DNA of 64,000 nucleotides, from NCBI RefSeq assembly GCF_003259195.1, contig NZ_QJPK01000012.1, forward strand, positions 1 through 64,000, written 5' to 3'. This document shows, piece after piece, positions 1-8,988 of this stretch; within the stretch, counting starts at the first letter, position 1, and every line of letters starts with the position of its first letter. This DNA comes from Paracoccus sediminilitoris. GTDB lineage: Bacteria > Pseudomonadota > Alphaproteobacteria > Rhodobacterales > Rhodobacteraceae. A model generated the notes under the pieces. The model searched no databases. It was not told the DNA's origin and saw only the letters and a program-made list of their open reading frames with translations. Made by a program: the position numbers and the translations under genes.

Positions 1-362
1 ACTGAAGCCATGGCCTTGTCTGTGTAAATCTCAGAACGGAGCGGCCAGTCATGAGCTGCATCAAACAGCCCAGGCATCAGCTCGTATTCTGCTGCCTGAT
101 CATTGGTATTTCGCATCCAGAGATGCGTTCCGCACGTGCCGCAAAACGCACGCTCAGCAAACGAAGTGGACTGAAAACGCCGAACGGGGCCTTCCACCGT
201 AACCGCTTCGGCAGCGGCGGTGAAAGCAAGGAATACCCCGCCGGACCATCTTTGGCACATACGGCAGTGACATGCACCTGGCTGTGCGTCGTGCTGACCG
301 CCAACGTTCACTATGACTTCGCCACAAAGGCAATGCCCTGCAAACTTCCTAGAGCTATTCAT
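1..362 (-). CDS. GFA-family (CENP-V/GFA domain) protein, 3' end cut by window edge
   Basis: This frame stays open from an ATG at 362 to the left edge, so the C-terminus is missing. About 120 residues are visible. Near the N-terminus is HCLCGEV, followed by ACHCRMCQRWSGG and then FCGTCGTHLW. These three Cys-rich segments are the zinc ligands of the glutathione-dependent formaldehyde-activating (GFA) fold, in the usual order and spacing. A GGGGAG ribosome-binding site lies about six bases before the ATG, which supports this start. Members of this family are small cytoplasmic zinc proteins, mostly of unknown substrate. A formaldehyde role cannot be assumed here, because no formaldehyde genes are nearby. 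Family assignment is firm; function is unknown. Confidence 0.82.
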   Translation of the reverse strand, partial: MNSSRKFAGHCLCGEVIVNVGGQHDAQPGACHCRMCQRWSGGVFLAFTAAAEAVTVEGPVRRFQSTSFAERAFCGTCGTHLWMRNTNDQAAEYELMPGLFDAAHDWPLRSEIYTDKAMAS

Positions 363-489
363 CTGCACTCCCCATCCGTAGGTTTGCACCAGGAAGGCAG
401 ACAACATGGTGCGTATAGCAGTCCAAGTGTTGGCTGGCGGCTTTGTTCCGAGAAGCTTCTAATAGGTGCACCCGGCGGCGTCTAAATAG

Positions 490-518
490 AGCCCTTCGCG
501 GACAGTAGGGCGCTTTTT
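490..518. terminator. Possible weak hairpin terminator
   Basis: GCCCT (491-495) can pair with AGGGC (507-511), and a run of five T follows on the plus strand. It sits just beyond the stop of the minus-strand acetyltransferase gene, where it would be read in the opposite direction with only a TCTATTT tail. The stem is short, so this is tentative. Confidence 0.25.
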
Positions 519-520
519 AT

Positions 521-1033
521 CTATGGGGAGATCACACGTCTAAACACATCATTCAGGTATGCCTGTTCATGGATGTGGAAGTGTGTGGTTCCAACTTTTT
601 CAAAGCCCTGCCTCAGGTAGAAGGCGATGGCGGGGGCGTTCTCGGAATTGGTTGTCAGCCAGACCGAGGGTGCACCTGCATCTAGTGCGTAGTTCAACCC
701 TTGTTCCAACAGCGCCCTTCCAAGTCCTCTGCCGTGATGGCGCGGCTGAACGTAAAGGGTCGATATCTCCATGGTAGAGCAACCTGCGACAGGAGCCGAC
801 TTTCCGTGGCTAATGCAGATGAACCCATCAAGGCCGTCTTCATTTTCTGACACGATTACATGCTCGTTTGGATCTTCTAGCAGAGCCGCAAGCTTGGGCG
901 ATGTGAACTCGCTTAGCGCAAATTCTGCGAAGAACGCGTTCACGCCGTTCCGGATATAGGTCCCCAGCCAAACCTCGATTGAAATGGCGGCAAGGGCAGG
1001 GGCATCAGACGCACGCGCGAGGCGAAATTTCAT
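521..1033 (-). CDS. GNAT-family N-acetyltransferase
   Basis: The 170-residue product is a single GNAT domain. Its beta4 strand MEISTLYVQP leads into the acetyl-CoA pyrophosphate loop HHGRGLGRALL (motif A, Q/RxxGxG/A). The C-terminal half has NAPAIAFYLRQGFEKVG, the usual end of these enzymes. The enzyme would transfer an acetyl group from acetyl-CoA to an amine in the cytoplasm. The acceptor (aminoglycoside, polyamine, amino acid or protein N-terminus) cannot be told from sequence. The gene stands alone between the GFA gene and the nuclease gene, with no operon partner. The start is the only in-frame ATG close to the expected domain start; its ribosome-binding site is weak. Confidence 0.85.
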   Translation of the reverse strand: MKFRLARASDAPALAAISIEVWLGTYIRNGVNAFFAEFALSEFTSPKLAALLEDPNEHVIVSENEDGLDGFICISHGKSAPVAGCSTMEISTLYVQPRHHGRGLGRALLEQGLNYALDAGAPSVWLTTNSENAPAIAFYLRQGFEKVGTTHFHIHEQAYLNDVFRRVISP

Positions 1034-1239
1034 ACTTCGGATTCCAGAGCTCTACGGATTTCGGTGGTTTCCAAGGATATTGCTCATCGGCAGCTTTGTC
1101 CCGCATAGCAGACTGTGCCTAGTGAATCACGCCGCGCCAAGCACGAACGTCTGCTCTGGGGACACTGCAAAGCGGCGCCAGACCGGCGCTGGCCGGAAAC
1201 GCCTTGCGGGTGCTTACGTTTAGCGGCACACCGCCGGCC

Positions 1240-1821
1240 ATGAGTTCAAGACATAAGACACGTCGCCGGAGTGGCTTGCTGAAGCTCCTGAAAGCTTTGG
1301 CGATTATAGCCGCGATCTTGGTGATCGGGGATAGAAGTCCCCAGATCCTCGACGCCCTGGAGGATCAGCTTCGGGAAATCCTTCAGACTCAGCAAGCTCG
1401 CGATCGGGTAGGCGGTATGGCCCATGTCATCGACGGCGATACGTTGGACATCGATGGTACGCGGATCCGGATGTTCGGTATCGATGCCCCCGAGGGGCGG
1501 CAAACCTGTAGACGAGATCGTTTAGACTGGGCTTGCGGAGAGGCATCGACCGATGCGCTGTTGAAAGTGGTCGATCGGCGGGAGGTCCGCTGCGAGCAGC
1601 GCGACACCGACCACTATGGCCGGGTGGTTGCAGAGTGCTGGAATGGAAACCGCAACCTGAATGCTTGGATGGTAGCGGAGGGCTGGGCCGTAGCCTACCG
1701 GCAGTATGGCGGGGTTATCTACGACGCCGAGGAGCAGGCCGCGAAAGACGCAAGGCGGGGTGTCTGGAGCAGCAGGTTCGATATGCCGTGGGACTGGCGC
1801 AAGCGTGCCAGGGGAAACTAA
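1240..1821 (+). CDS. Membrane-anchored thermonuclease-like (SNase domain) protein
   Basis: The 193-residue product begins with a basic stretch and one hydrophobic segment (about residues 13-30), either a signal anchor or an uncleaved signal. An SNase OB-fold follows. The family signature is clear: VIDGDTLDIDG, then RIRMFGIDAPE with Arg77, Asp82 and Glu85, then HYGRVVAE with Arg128. These match the catalytic Arg/Glu/Arg and calcium-binding Asp of staphylococcal nuclease. Related proteobacterial proteins are exported and cut DNA or RNA. A TTG at 1204 would add 12 residues, but the ATG at 1240 puts the basic residues directly before the hydrophobic segment and is preferred. No operon partner is seen. 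Nuclease activity is inferred from conserved residues. Confidence 0.85.
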   Translation: MSSRHKTRRRSGLLKLLKALAIIAAILVIGDRSPQILDALEDQLREILQTQQARDRVGGMAHVIDGDTLDIDGTRIRMFGIDAPEGRQTCRRDRLDWACGEASTDALLKVVDRREVRCEQRDTDHYGRVVAECWNGNRNLNAWMVAEGWAVAYRQYGGVIYDAEEQAAKDARRGVWSSRFDMPWDWRKRARGN

Positions 1822-2070
1822 TTGAGATAAAGACCTAATGTCGACATGATTTGCAATGGATGCCAAAGGCAACATCATCAAAGCTGTCCGCTATTGTCTG
1901 GTCATCGCCAACCTTGATGTCATTGAGGAATCGGATTGAAGTCGCTCAACGGTGCGACGAGTGGATGCTCACGAGTCCAGACAATCGACCCATACGTAAG
2001 GCTCATCCTTCACTTGAAGTTCTACTAGAACGCGAAGATGCTTCACAAAAACGGATGAAGGCTTTTATTC

Positions 2071-2253
2071 ATGTCCGACGCCCGCTGCGATGTCTGTAAT
2101 GCGCTTCTGTCTGATCGCGAACTGGACCTGAGCCGGTTCGTCGGTGACGCTCAAAACGATCATTGGATTTGTCCCGCGTGCGTTGGGAAGCGAGATGCAA
2201 AGGAATTTATGCGCGAGCTAAAATCTGGAGCAAAGTCCTCTCGAAAAGACTGA
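2071..2253 (+). CDS. Small zinc-ribbon protein of unknown function
   Basis: A 60-residue frame with two CxxC pairs, CDVC near residue 6 and CPAC near residue 35, about 26 residues apart. This spacing suits a single zinc ribbon. The C-terminal part is charged and Lys/Arg-rich. GAAGG lies about nine bases before the ATG. I do not recognise the family. Possible roles include nucleic-acid binding or a protein-interaction ribbon. The upstream 250 bases hold no convincing gene. Paired cysteines in a short frame support it being real, but without homologues it stays moderate. Confidence 0.5.
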   Translation: MSDARCDVCNALLSDRELDLSRFVGDAQNDHWICPACVGKRDAKEFMRELKSGAKSSRKD

Positions 2254-2458
2254 TGGCCCCAATGAAGGTCGATCCTGGCTGTTCACGCGGATCGAATTTC
2301 TGTTCAAAGCCTTGGATCATGCAGGTGCCGGACAACTTTAAGGGCATCAACTCTGGGGGGAGATGTCCGACTGTACTCACGCTTGCGTTGCGCACTGCCT
2401 TGATGTCAGACTTAACAAGCGGGTGATCAGTCAACGGCAGTAGATGCAGGATAATCCA

Positions 2459-3556
2459 ATGAACGCGACCAATCCTTACAGAAAGCTTCCGCGTCGAGCA
2501 TTTTGGAGCACTTCTGTTGCCAAATCAGCGAAAATGAAAGGCATGGTTGACGACCTTTGGCGCCCAAGCTTTCAGCTGACCAAAGATCATCCGGTCGCGA
2601 CGGTCGGCTCCTGCTTTGCACAGCATATCAGTAGTGCATTGGTGCAAGCTGGCTTTAAATGGGTGCAGGCGGAAAGACCTACCTTTGGACTGAGCGAACA
2701 GGCTGCCCGCGACTTTGGCTACAGCATCTTCTCGGTTAGGACCGGGAATATCTACACAACAAAGATGCTCCGCCAGTGGCTGTCTTGGGTCCGAGATCCT
2801 GAAACTCAGGATACAGAGTTTTGGGAGAGCCAAGATGCTGTGTTCGATCCGGTACGACCGCAAATCGAACCAGGTGGCTTCGAAGACGCAGAAGACATGG
2901 CCGCCGCTCGAAAATCCACAATTGCTGCTTTTCATCGCGCGATTGAAGAGGCATCAGTCTTTATTTTTACTTTGGGGCTCACTGAGTACTGGGAGAATAT
3001 TGAAACAGGATTGGTTTATGCTTCGTGTCCCGGCACAGTCGCAGGAGAGTTCGATCCGGTTCTGCATCGCTTTCGGAATTCTAAATACCCTGAAATTTTG
3101 GAAGATTTGGAGGAAATCCGAAAGAGCCTTCGTGCGATCAATCCTGACATTAAACTACTACTGACCGTTTCTCCGGTTCCATTGGTGGCGACGGCAGAGG
3201 AGGGCAAACATGTTCTCACCGCAACGACACATTCCAAATCTACGCTCAGAAGCGCCGCCGGCGATTTCAGCAGCAACTATCAGGATGTTGATTATTTTCC
3301 ATCATTCGAGATTGTGACTCATCCCGGGCTGGATAGGCAAATGTTCGAAGATGATCGCCGAAGCGTTCGTCCAGATGGCGTGGACTTCGTAATGGAACAT
3401 TTTTTGGCTGGTTTGGGGTTAGTTCATAGATCGCCAACCTCCAGAAGATCGGACGGAGTTGACGCGATCGCAACCAGCGTCGAAGCAACACTGAAAGCAG
3501 ATGAGATCGTCTGTGAAGAAATCGAGTTGGAGCGCTTCAATGACAACAGAGATTGA
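2459..3556 (+). CDS. GSCFA-domain protein (SGNH-related hydrolase family)
   Basis: The 365-residue product carries the motif that names the GSCFA family, TVGSCFAQH at about residues 48-56. Later blocks FTLGLTEYWE, LLTVSPVPL and YFPSFEIVTHP are also typical. The Ser in GSCFA corresponds to the nucleophile-like block I of SGNH hydrolases. These proteins are found near polysaccharide or glycoconjugate genes and are thought to act on acyl groups, but the reaction is not established. An ATG at 2444 is possible; I chose 2459 because AGGAT lies about nine bases before it and family members usually start close to NPYRKLP. The stop overlaps the start of the next gene by 17 bases, so the two are probably co-translated. 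Confidence 0.85.
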   Translation: MNATNPYRKLPRRAFWSTSVAKSAKMKGMVDDLWRPSFQLTKDHPVATVGSCFAQHISSALVQAGFKWVQAERPTFGLSEQAARDFGYSIFSVRTGNIYTTKMLRQWLSWVRDPETQDTEFWESQDAVFDPVRPQIEPGGFEDAEDMAAARKSTIAAFHRAIEEASVFIFTLGLTEYWENIETGLVYASCPGTVAGEFDPVLHRFRNSKYPEILEDLEEIRKSLRAINPDIKLLLTVSPVPLVATAEEGKHVLTATTHSKSTLRSAAGDFSSNYQDVDYFPSFEIVTHPGLDRQMFEDDRRSVRPDGVDFVMEHFLAGLGLVHRSPTSRRSDGVDAIATSVEATLKADEIVCEEIELERFNDNRD

Positions 3557-4286
3557 TGCCATTTTTGTTGGCGATTCCCACGGGATGATCATGCAATCAG
3601 CAGCAGCAGCTCATGGAATCAAATTCAAGTATCCTGTAACGGCCGCTAGCGCCACCTTTGGTGGCGCAACAATGAGGAAAAGTGAAAATGGGGGTGTCGT
3701 ATTTGAAATTGCCGCATCAAGATTAGATCCGGATCGAGTAAAGCCGGAGAAAATATCTCATCGTTTGCAAAAAGCAAATTCAATAAGGCAGAAGCTTAGC
3801 GTAGCCTTTAAGACGGGACTTCCAATATATTCAAACATTGGAATGACGGCACGCAACTTTGTCTTGGGTATCGTAACCGCAGCTAAAGCCAATGGCGAAG
3901 ATCCTTCGTTGCTTTCCAAAAAAATGATGAGACTTGCAGCGGAGGAATATTTCCAACAGTTCGTATCTCAATATGATACGATGAAGGCAAGTTCTCCAAG
4001 AGTTACAGCAGTGTTCGGTCCCACACGTTTTGAACATAGCAGTAGGGCCCTTTGGATGTCATATGACGATACGGCTGCTAGAATGTTGCGCGAGCGGAAC
4101 ATTGATATTTTAGATCTGCGAGGCGATTTTGGAAATGAAGACCTTCTATTGCGAGAAGAATTCTATGGGCAGCCGGATGATGGCGTTCATGGTAACGATC
4201 ATTGGGGGTTAATGACGGTTCGAAAAATTGCAGAGCACTGCCAGCGCGCGTCTTCTGATTCACCTCAAAAGAATATGGCTTATTAA
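3540..4286 (+). CDS. SGNH/GDSL-like hydrolase, partner of the GSCFA protein
   Basis: The 248-residue product has the two ends of an SGNH active site. Block I is FVGDSHG at residues 9-15, with Ser12 or Asp11 in the block. Block V is DDGVHGNDHWG near residues 213-223, with Asp214 and His217 as a DxxH pair. The middle shows no signal peptide or membrane segment. The gene overlaps the GSCFA gene by 17 bases in another frame, and the ATG at 3540 is the only start that keeps the GDSH motif near the N-terminus. Base composition is visibly more AT-rich than the rest of the window, which suggests recent transfer. A role in adding or removing acyl groups on a surface glycan is inference. Confidence 0.75.
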   Translation: MTTEIDAIFVGDSHGMIMQSAAAAHGIKFKYPVTAASATFGGATMRKSENGGVVFEIAASRLDPDRVKPEKISHRLQKANSIRQKLSVAFKTGLPIYSNIGMTARNFVLGIVTAAKANGEDPSLLSKKMMRLAAEEYFQQFVSQYDTMKASSPRVTAVFGPTRFEHSSRALWMSYDDTAARMLRERNIDILDLRGDFGNEDLLLREEFYGQPDDGVHGNDHWGLMTVRKIAEHCQRASSDSPQKNMAY

Positions 4287-5616
4287 TTGTGCTCCGATAA
4301 AGACCACATAACAGTCAAAAGTGTTTTCTGGACTTGGGCTCAGATTTCCTTTTTGTGCGCTTGCTATGTGGGAACAGCCCGCTTGGTGGAAGTCGAGCTG
4401 CTGCTGTGAGCAATCTTAAGCGGATCGGAAAGTTTACGTAAATGGCAGGTTTCCGGCCTGCGGCCTAGACAGACGATGACTGAGTGCATGGCGTTTTAGC
4501 CGGTGGACGGACATCGACGCTGCAAGTGATCTTCCGGGCGCAGCACCAATTCATGCAGTTCATCATCAATATTGAAATAAGGCGTACTGCCTGAATCGCT
4601 TTCAAAACTAGGTCACGCATCGTTCTCTAGGCGCGCTGTGATTAGAGTGCAGTTGGTTTACACGATACACTGCAACCCATTGGAATCATTAGGGGGCAGG
4701 GCAGGGCGGTTTTCACCCTAGTGTATTGAAAGCATACGGATAGAACAGACCCCGATGGGGAGCCATCGCCTTGAATGCATCTCCTGCTAGGCCAGAACTG
4801 GCCCTGACTGAGCGGCACGCTGGCTGTCTGACTGCGTGGCCGCTGAAGATACCGGCCCCAATGTCGTAGTCATGGGCAAAAGGCTGAAGCAGTGGACCCC
4901 CTCTGCTGCCGCGACCAGGTTCCCGTACGGCCATACCTGATCGAGCGCAAAAGACGGCGCCGCGCCGAACCTGCCGATGGCCGACACTGCATAGCCAAGG
5001 CCGATAGGTAGCTGCCGCACGGCACGCATGACCCCTAGGCATAAATCTTGCCTCGATCGGGAGCCCCTCAACATGATCCGTCTTTATTTATGATAGTTCG
5101 TGCACGCAGCACTGATACCCTGCAGTGGATGTCTGCTAATCTGCATAGCAGACTTTGATCAATCGAACTCGCTGCGCGAAGCACAAATATCCTGTCTGGG
5201 GGAGGGCACGGTAGTATCTGTCAGGCGGCGAGCGGCCGCAATCGGCGGTTTAAAAAACGCCGCACCTAGATTTGCCGCAGCTTTGTCGTCTGTTGCCAAA
5301 ATGCAAAAGAGCAAACACCGGCTGAAGAAAGCATCAAAAGCGAAAGTGGAACGAGCGGGCAGGGGTCTCGAAGTTCTTTTATGATAAGCAGTTCAGTACA
5401 ATAGCATCAGGCGATAAGGCGACATGCGGCAGTCGACAGCAGCGTTTATCTGACCGAAGGCGCAATGCGCGAAGTTATCGCGCCATCGTTACAAGTATTC
5501 CTGCAGTGATGGCGCTTTACGTTCTGTCCTATAGTGCTTCCTTCCATTCCAGCGAATGGATCGCACCTTCAAACCATGGGATCAAACACCTCGGACTGAC
5601 GCCTCCTATGAAATTT
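4287..5616. other. 1.3 kb with no supportable gene
   Basis: No reading frame here has a family signature together with a plausible start. On the minus strand near 4500-4620, short patches look protein-like but lie in two different frames, as in a decayed gene. A segment at about 5141-5200 resembles one at about 1106-1166 (see findings). The stretch is best read as decayed accessory DNA between the SGNH gene and the recombinase remnant. Confidence 0.5.
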
Positions 5617-5731
5617 TCAGATCAATTGTCGTAGGCCAGATACCTTCAAAGCCGCACGTCGATGCCTATAGGCGAAATTTGGTTTGCATACGCCACGCAA
5701 CCTATTGAAACATGGAGGCTCGACGGGCAAG

Positions 5732-5820
<89 letters not shown>

Positions 5821-5822
5821 CA

Positions 5823-6345
5823 TTAAGCTCTCTCGGTTACTCTTCGGTTTGCAACTTGGTCTTTGAATGGGTTGCGCGCCACGTGTGAGCAAGGTTGTCG
5901 GACATGGCTGGCTTGAGTGACGTATTTTTTAATAAACCCCGAAGCGCGCCTTAGAAGCCACTCCATATGAGCAGCAATTTCTTTAAAACCGTCCCCGGCT
6001 CCCAACAATCCTATGGCGGCTGTACCGTTTGCGTCGAAGAAGTTAATTTCCTTCGGATATTCGGCCTGCTGCCCCACATGATGGTTGCGCCTTCGAGATA
6101 ATTATCATCCCGAAACGGCTCTTTGCTCTTGCTGGGAATTGGTGTGTTCTGACTCTGAGAGGTTGCATCGATGATCTTCGTGAGGCGCTCGGTGACCGGA
6201 ATTGAAGCCAGCCGTTTTCGTCTATGTGTGAAGATGACAACGCTGCGGCCTTCTGTCGGGAGATAAATATGCTCCCGACACAAACGCGCCAAGTCGCCAG
6301 GGCGTATGCCAGTTCTAAGACCAATTCAAATGATCCGCGTAACAT
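5823..6345 (-). pseudogene. Tyrosine recombinase (phage/island integrase), catalytic domain remnant
   Basis: Three consecutive minus-strand frames give one integrase catalytic domain. The first reads RGSFELVLELAYA. The second, after a shift near 6300, reads IRPGDLARL then EGRSVVIFTHRRKRLASIP. The third, after a shift near 6070, reads FFDANGTAAIGLLGAG, EIAAHMEW and ending FIKKYV. The first catalytic Arg (in RPGD) and the final Tyr survive. The HxxR block that should read like HDLRGTA is FDANGTA, so the second catalytic Arg and its His are gone. The N-terminal half is missing. The 3' end abuts the tRNA-like fragment, the usual place for an island integrase. It cannot be functional. Confidence 0.78.
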
Positions 6346-6399
6346 GCGCCGAAGTAACCAGCCGCAAGCACTGCTATCTTCTCAGGCATTCAGAATATC

Positions 6400-7463
6400 T
6401 CTAAGCAATGGGATTTGGAGGCAAATGTTATCCTGTGCAGCATGATGCGGTCGCGGTCATATCCGAAGTTTTCCTTGATGGTCACATATATAGCTGGGGA
6501 CAACCTGCAGGCCATGGACGAGGTGATTGAGCCGCCTGCGGTCAAGGCTATATGGCCCCGAGGAACGGCAGGTCTGGTCCTGCGCGATGACATTGCAATG
6601 CCCGCAACGCGCCAAGGCTTATGCCGAGAGCATGATCCGGTCACCCTTGGGGCGGCAGCCCCTTGTCGAGGGTTGGACGGGAAAGCTTTTCCAGATCGCA
6701 CGGCGCCTCGGACCGCTGCCGGGCAAGTAAATCGTCACGGCTCGCGCCGTGGCGCACATGCCGAAAACGTATAGCGCCGGGTCATAGGCAAGACGATCAT
6801 GGCTGCAAGCGGCACTGGTCGAAGAAGATTGTGACTGACTGCTTGGCAGGCTGTCAAAACTTAAACAGGCCTTCCAGAACGCGCCAAGCGAGGAGGGGAC
6901 AGCAGCTTGACCATGATCTACAGGCAGGCATCATGGGTGCGTCTGGAGGCCGAGGTGGAATGGTGCGCCGCAGTGATCCGCCAGCTGCGGTTGTTCTTCG
7001 CCGAGAGCGAGGCAGTGGGTGCCGACGTCCACCTCCACCATGATCCGATCCCAGATACCCTTTGCTCCCAGGCGAAAACGAATGATTATTGCGCCGCCAC
7101 CGCGAATGTGCCGTTGCGCCACCGCAACGCCTCCTTTCTGGGCAGGTGTACCGTTCGCGACCATCAGATGCCCCCCCTGGGGAACCGGGGGGACAGATAT
7201 GTCGCCCATGATTATAGTAGCGGCGCTAATCTCAAGGGATGGCTGCTGCGGTCAGGACGATTGTGCAGTCTATCCGCGTTGGTTCTTTAGGTCACAATAA
7301 CCATTGAGTGGCAGGGGCAGCGGGCTGGCGGACATGATGCGAAAAGCGTCCCCACCATGTAAAAATCAGCGGCACAACCACGAAACTGTGAACAGATTGA
7401 AGAATAAAAATCTGTAAAAAAATAGTCAGTTGGGCTGGTCGTTCGTCGGTTGCTAAAACTGCA
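6400..7463. other. About 1.06 kb without a supportable gene
   Basis: Open frames exist on both strands, for example 6415-6774 plus and 6931-7209 minus. None has a recognisable domain, signal sequence or convincing ribosome-binding site. A C-rich/G-rich inverted repeat sits near 7171-7192 without a T tract. I read this as non-coding or decayed DNA next to the integrase remnant. Confidence 0.45.
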
Positions 7464-7496
7464 GTGTCTCAGATCTGCTTTGAGGTGGAGATTGCG

Positions 7497-8021
7497 ATGG
7501 GAAGATATTTTGCGGTGGGCGCTGCGTTTCTGGCGCTTACGACGACTTCGGTCTCGGCACGGGAGTGGACAGGTTTCTATGCCGGTGCCGGTATCGGTAG
7601 CTTGGAAGTGGATACCAGCGTCCCCGGCGTCAAGCAAAACGACCTGTCTTACGGCGTTCATGCCGGATATCGGTTTGACGCAGGACGATGGGTTTTCGGT
7701 GGAGAAATCGAGCACGAATGGACTGATATCGAACTTGAGCCGGACGCCATCTCTGCAGATCGGGTGATGCGACTGAAAGCGACGGCTGGCTACGATCTGG
7801 GGCAGACCTTGGTTTACCTTGCGGCAGGTGCCGCGAATGTGGATGTCGACGGTCTTGGGGATGACTGGGGCAGCTTCTTTGGCCTTGGGGCAGCCTATTC
7901 TGTGACGCCCCAGTCCATCGCCAGTCTGGAACTTCTTGAACACAATTTTTCCGATGTCGGGAACTCCGGGATCGATGCCGACGCATGGAGCGCCAACCTG
8001 CGGGCATCCTGGAAATTCTGA
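7497..8021 (+). CDS. Outer-membrane beta-barrel protein (Omp25/OmpA-like porin fold)
   Basis: The 174-residue product starts with a signal peptide (MGRYF, then a hydrophobic core, with cleavage likely after VSA-R). Mature sequence begins EWTGFYAGAGIG, the first strand typical of small alphaproteobacterial barrel proteins. Alternating strands follow (YGVHAGYRFDAGRWVFGGEIE, in pieces, then LKATAGYDLGQTLVYLAAG). The protein ends in Phe within a LRASWKF strand, the C-terminal signal for barrel assembly. GAGGTGGAG just before the ATG at 7497 supports the start. It would sit in the outer membrane as an eight-stranded barrel. Its function is not known. It is a single gene with remnants on either side. 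Confidence 0.85.
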   Translation: MGRYFAVGAAFLALTTTSVSAREWTGFYAGAGIGSLEVDTSVPGVKQNDLSYGVHAGYRFDAGRWVFGGEIEHEWTDIELEPDAISADRVMRLKATAGYDLGQTLVYLAAGAANVDVDGLGDDWGSFFGLGAAYSVTPQSIASLELLEHNFSDVGNSGIDADAWSANLRASWKF

Positions 8022-8298
8022 GAGCGGTCCTCCGGTCCACGCAGGTTCGTGACGTCCACGTGGTCACAAAATGATCTCGAAATTTGCCTTCGGGTCCATC
8101 CCTACAAGCCTCCATTTGAGGCCAGCGTGTCGAGTGATTCACGCTAGCATGGACAAACGAAATGAGTGATATTTCTGGCTGAGCGCATAGCAGATGCGAT
8201 GCATTCAGCTGTTCTTTCCCCAGGTCCGGGGGTGCCCCCGATACCTTATCGATGGACAGCACATCCCTTGAGGCGCACCGCACTGCAGCAAGCCTACG

Positions 8299-8721
8299 TC
8301 GAAAAAAATCGTCCGCGGGCCATCGGACGCATGAAAGGCGGCCTGATGTCCAAGCTGCACAGCCTCAGCGACAAAAAAAAGCTGACTGCTGGACTTCTAT
8401 GTCTCGCTAGGCCGGATGGCTGACAGTCGTGGCGCTCTCGCGCTTTTGTGCCACCTGTCTACCGCCAGACATTTCCTCGGACACAGGGCCTGCGATGCCC
8501 ACTTGCTGCGCGATGGCCCGGAGGCAACGTGGCATCTTGCCCCGCAAGAAGCGCAAAATCCGGTTTTCTACAATCAGCGCTTCTACCGCAAGCGATACCG
8601 CATCGAAAACGCCTTTGCCCACCTACACGACTGGCGCGGCATCGCCACGCGTTACGAACACTGCGGAGACATCTTCCTCCATGCCATCATCCTCGCTACA
8701 ATCGTCATCTGCCAAATTTGA
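8299..8721 (+). pseudogene. IS5-family transposase remnant (left side)
   Basis: Two pieces of a DDE transposase are visible in different frames. The first has RAIGRMKGGLMSKLHSLSD, which corresponds to the block before the second catalytic Asp in IS5-family enzymes. The second has FYRKRYRIENAFAHLHDWRG and IATRYEHC, the C-terminal block with the catalytic Glu (IEN), running to a stop at 8721. Bases between the two pieces are scrambled by shifts, and the N-terminal third is absent. The remnant ends about 270 bases before the glgE start. An inverted sequence GGAGACAGTCTC at about 8776 may be an element end, but this is uncertain. Confidence 0.75.
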
Positions 8722-8988
8722 GATTTGCAGGGAAAAACTCCGATCGTCCTGTCGAGACTTGCGCGGCGCCATTATGGAGACAGTCTCTCTCGGCAAAGGC
8801 GACTTTGGCAGCTTCTTCGTGACACTGCCAGATAAGCCGGAACGAGTTGCTTTCAGAGGGGCAGATCACCAACTTCCTTGAAAAGCCTGCCTCACAGACA
8901 AGCAATTTCGCATCGTGGGCATCAAGTTTCGGAACATTTGCGCATTCTGCCTGTTGCCTTTGTATCGACTCAGGGAGGCATATTAACC

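Noticed and set aside
51-485. Open frame of 144 residues on the plus strand
   Set aside because: It lies opposite the GFA-family gene and has no family signature or ribosome-binding site.
1856-1939. Short frame of 27 residues starting MDAKGNIIKAV
   Set aside because: It looks protein-like but has no ribosome-binding site or partner and is too short to support.
4500-4620. Minus-strand patches STPYFNIDDELHELVLRPED and MRDLVLKA in neighbouring frames
   Set aside because: They may be parts of one decayed gene, but no family was recognised and no intact frame exists.
7171-7192. C-rich/G-rich inverted repeat as a terminator
   Set aside because: No T tract follows and no supportable gene ends before it.
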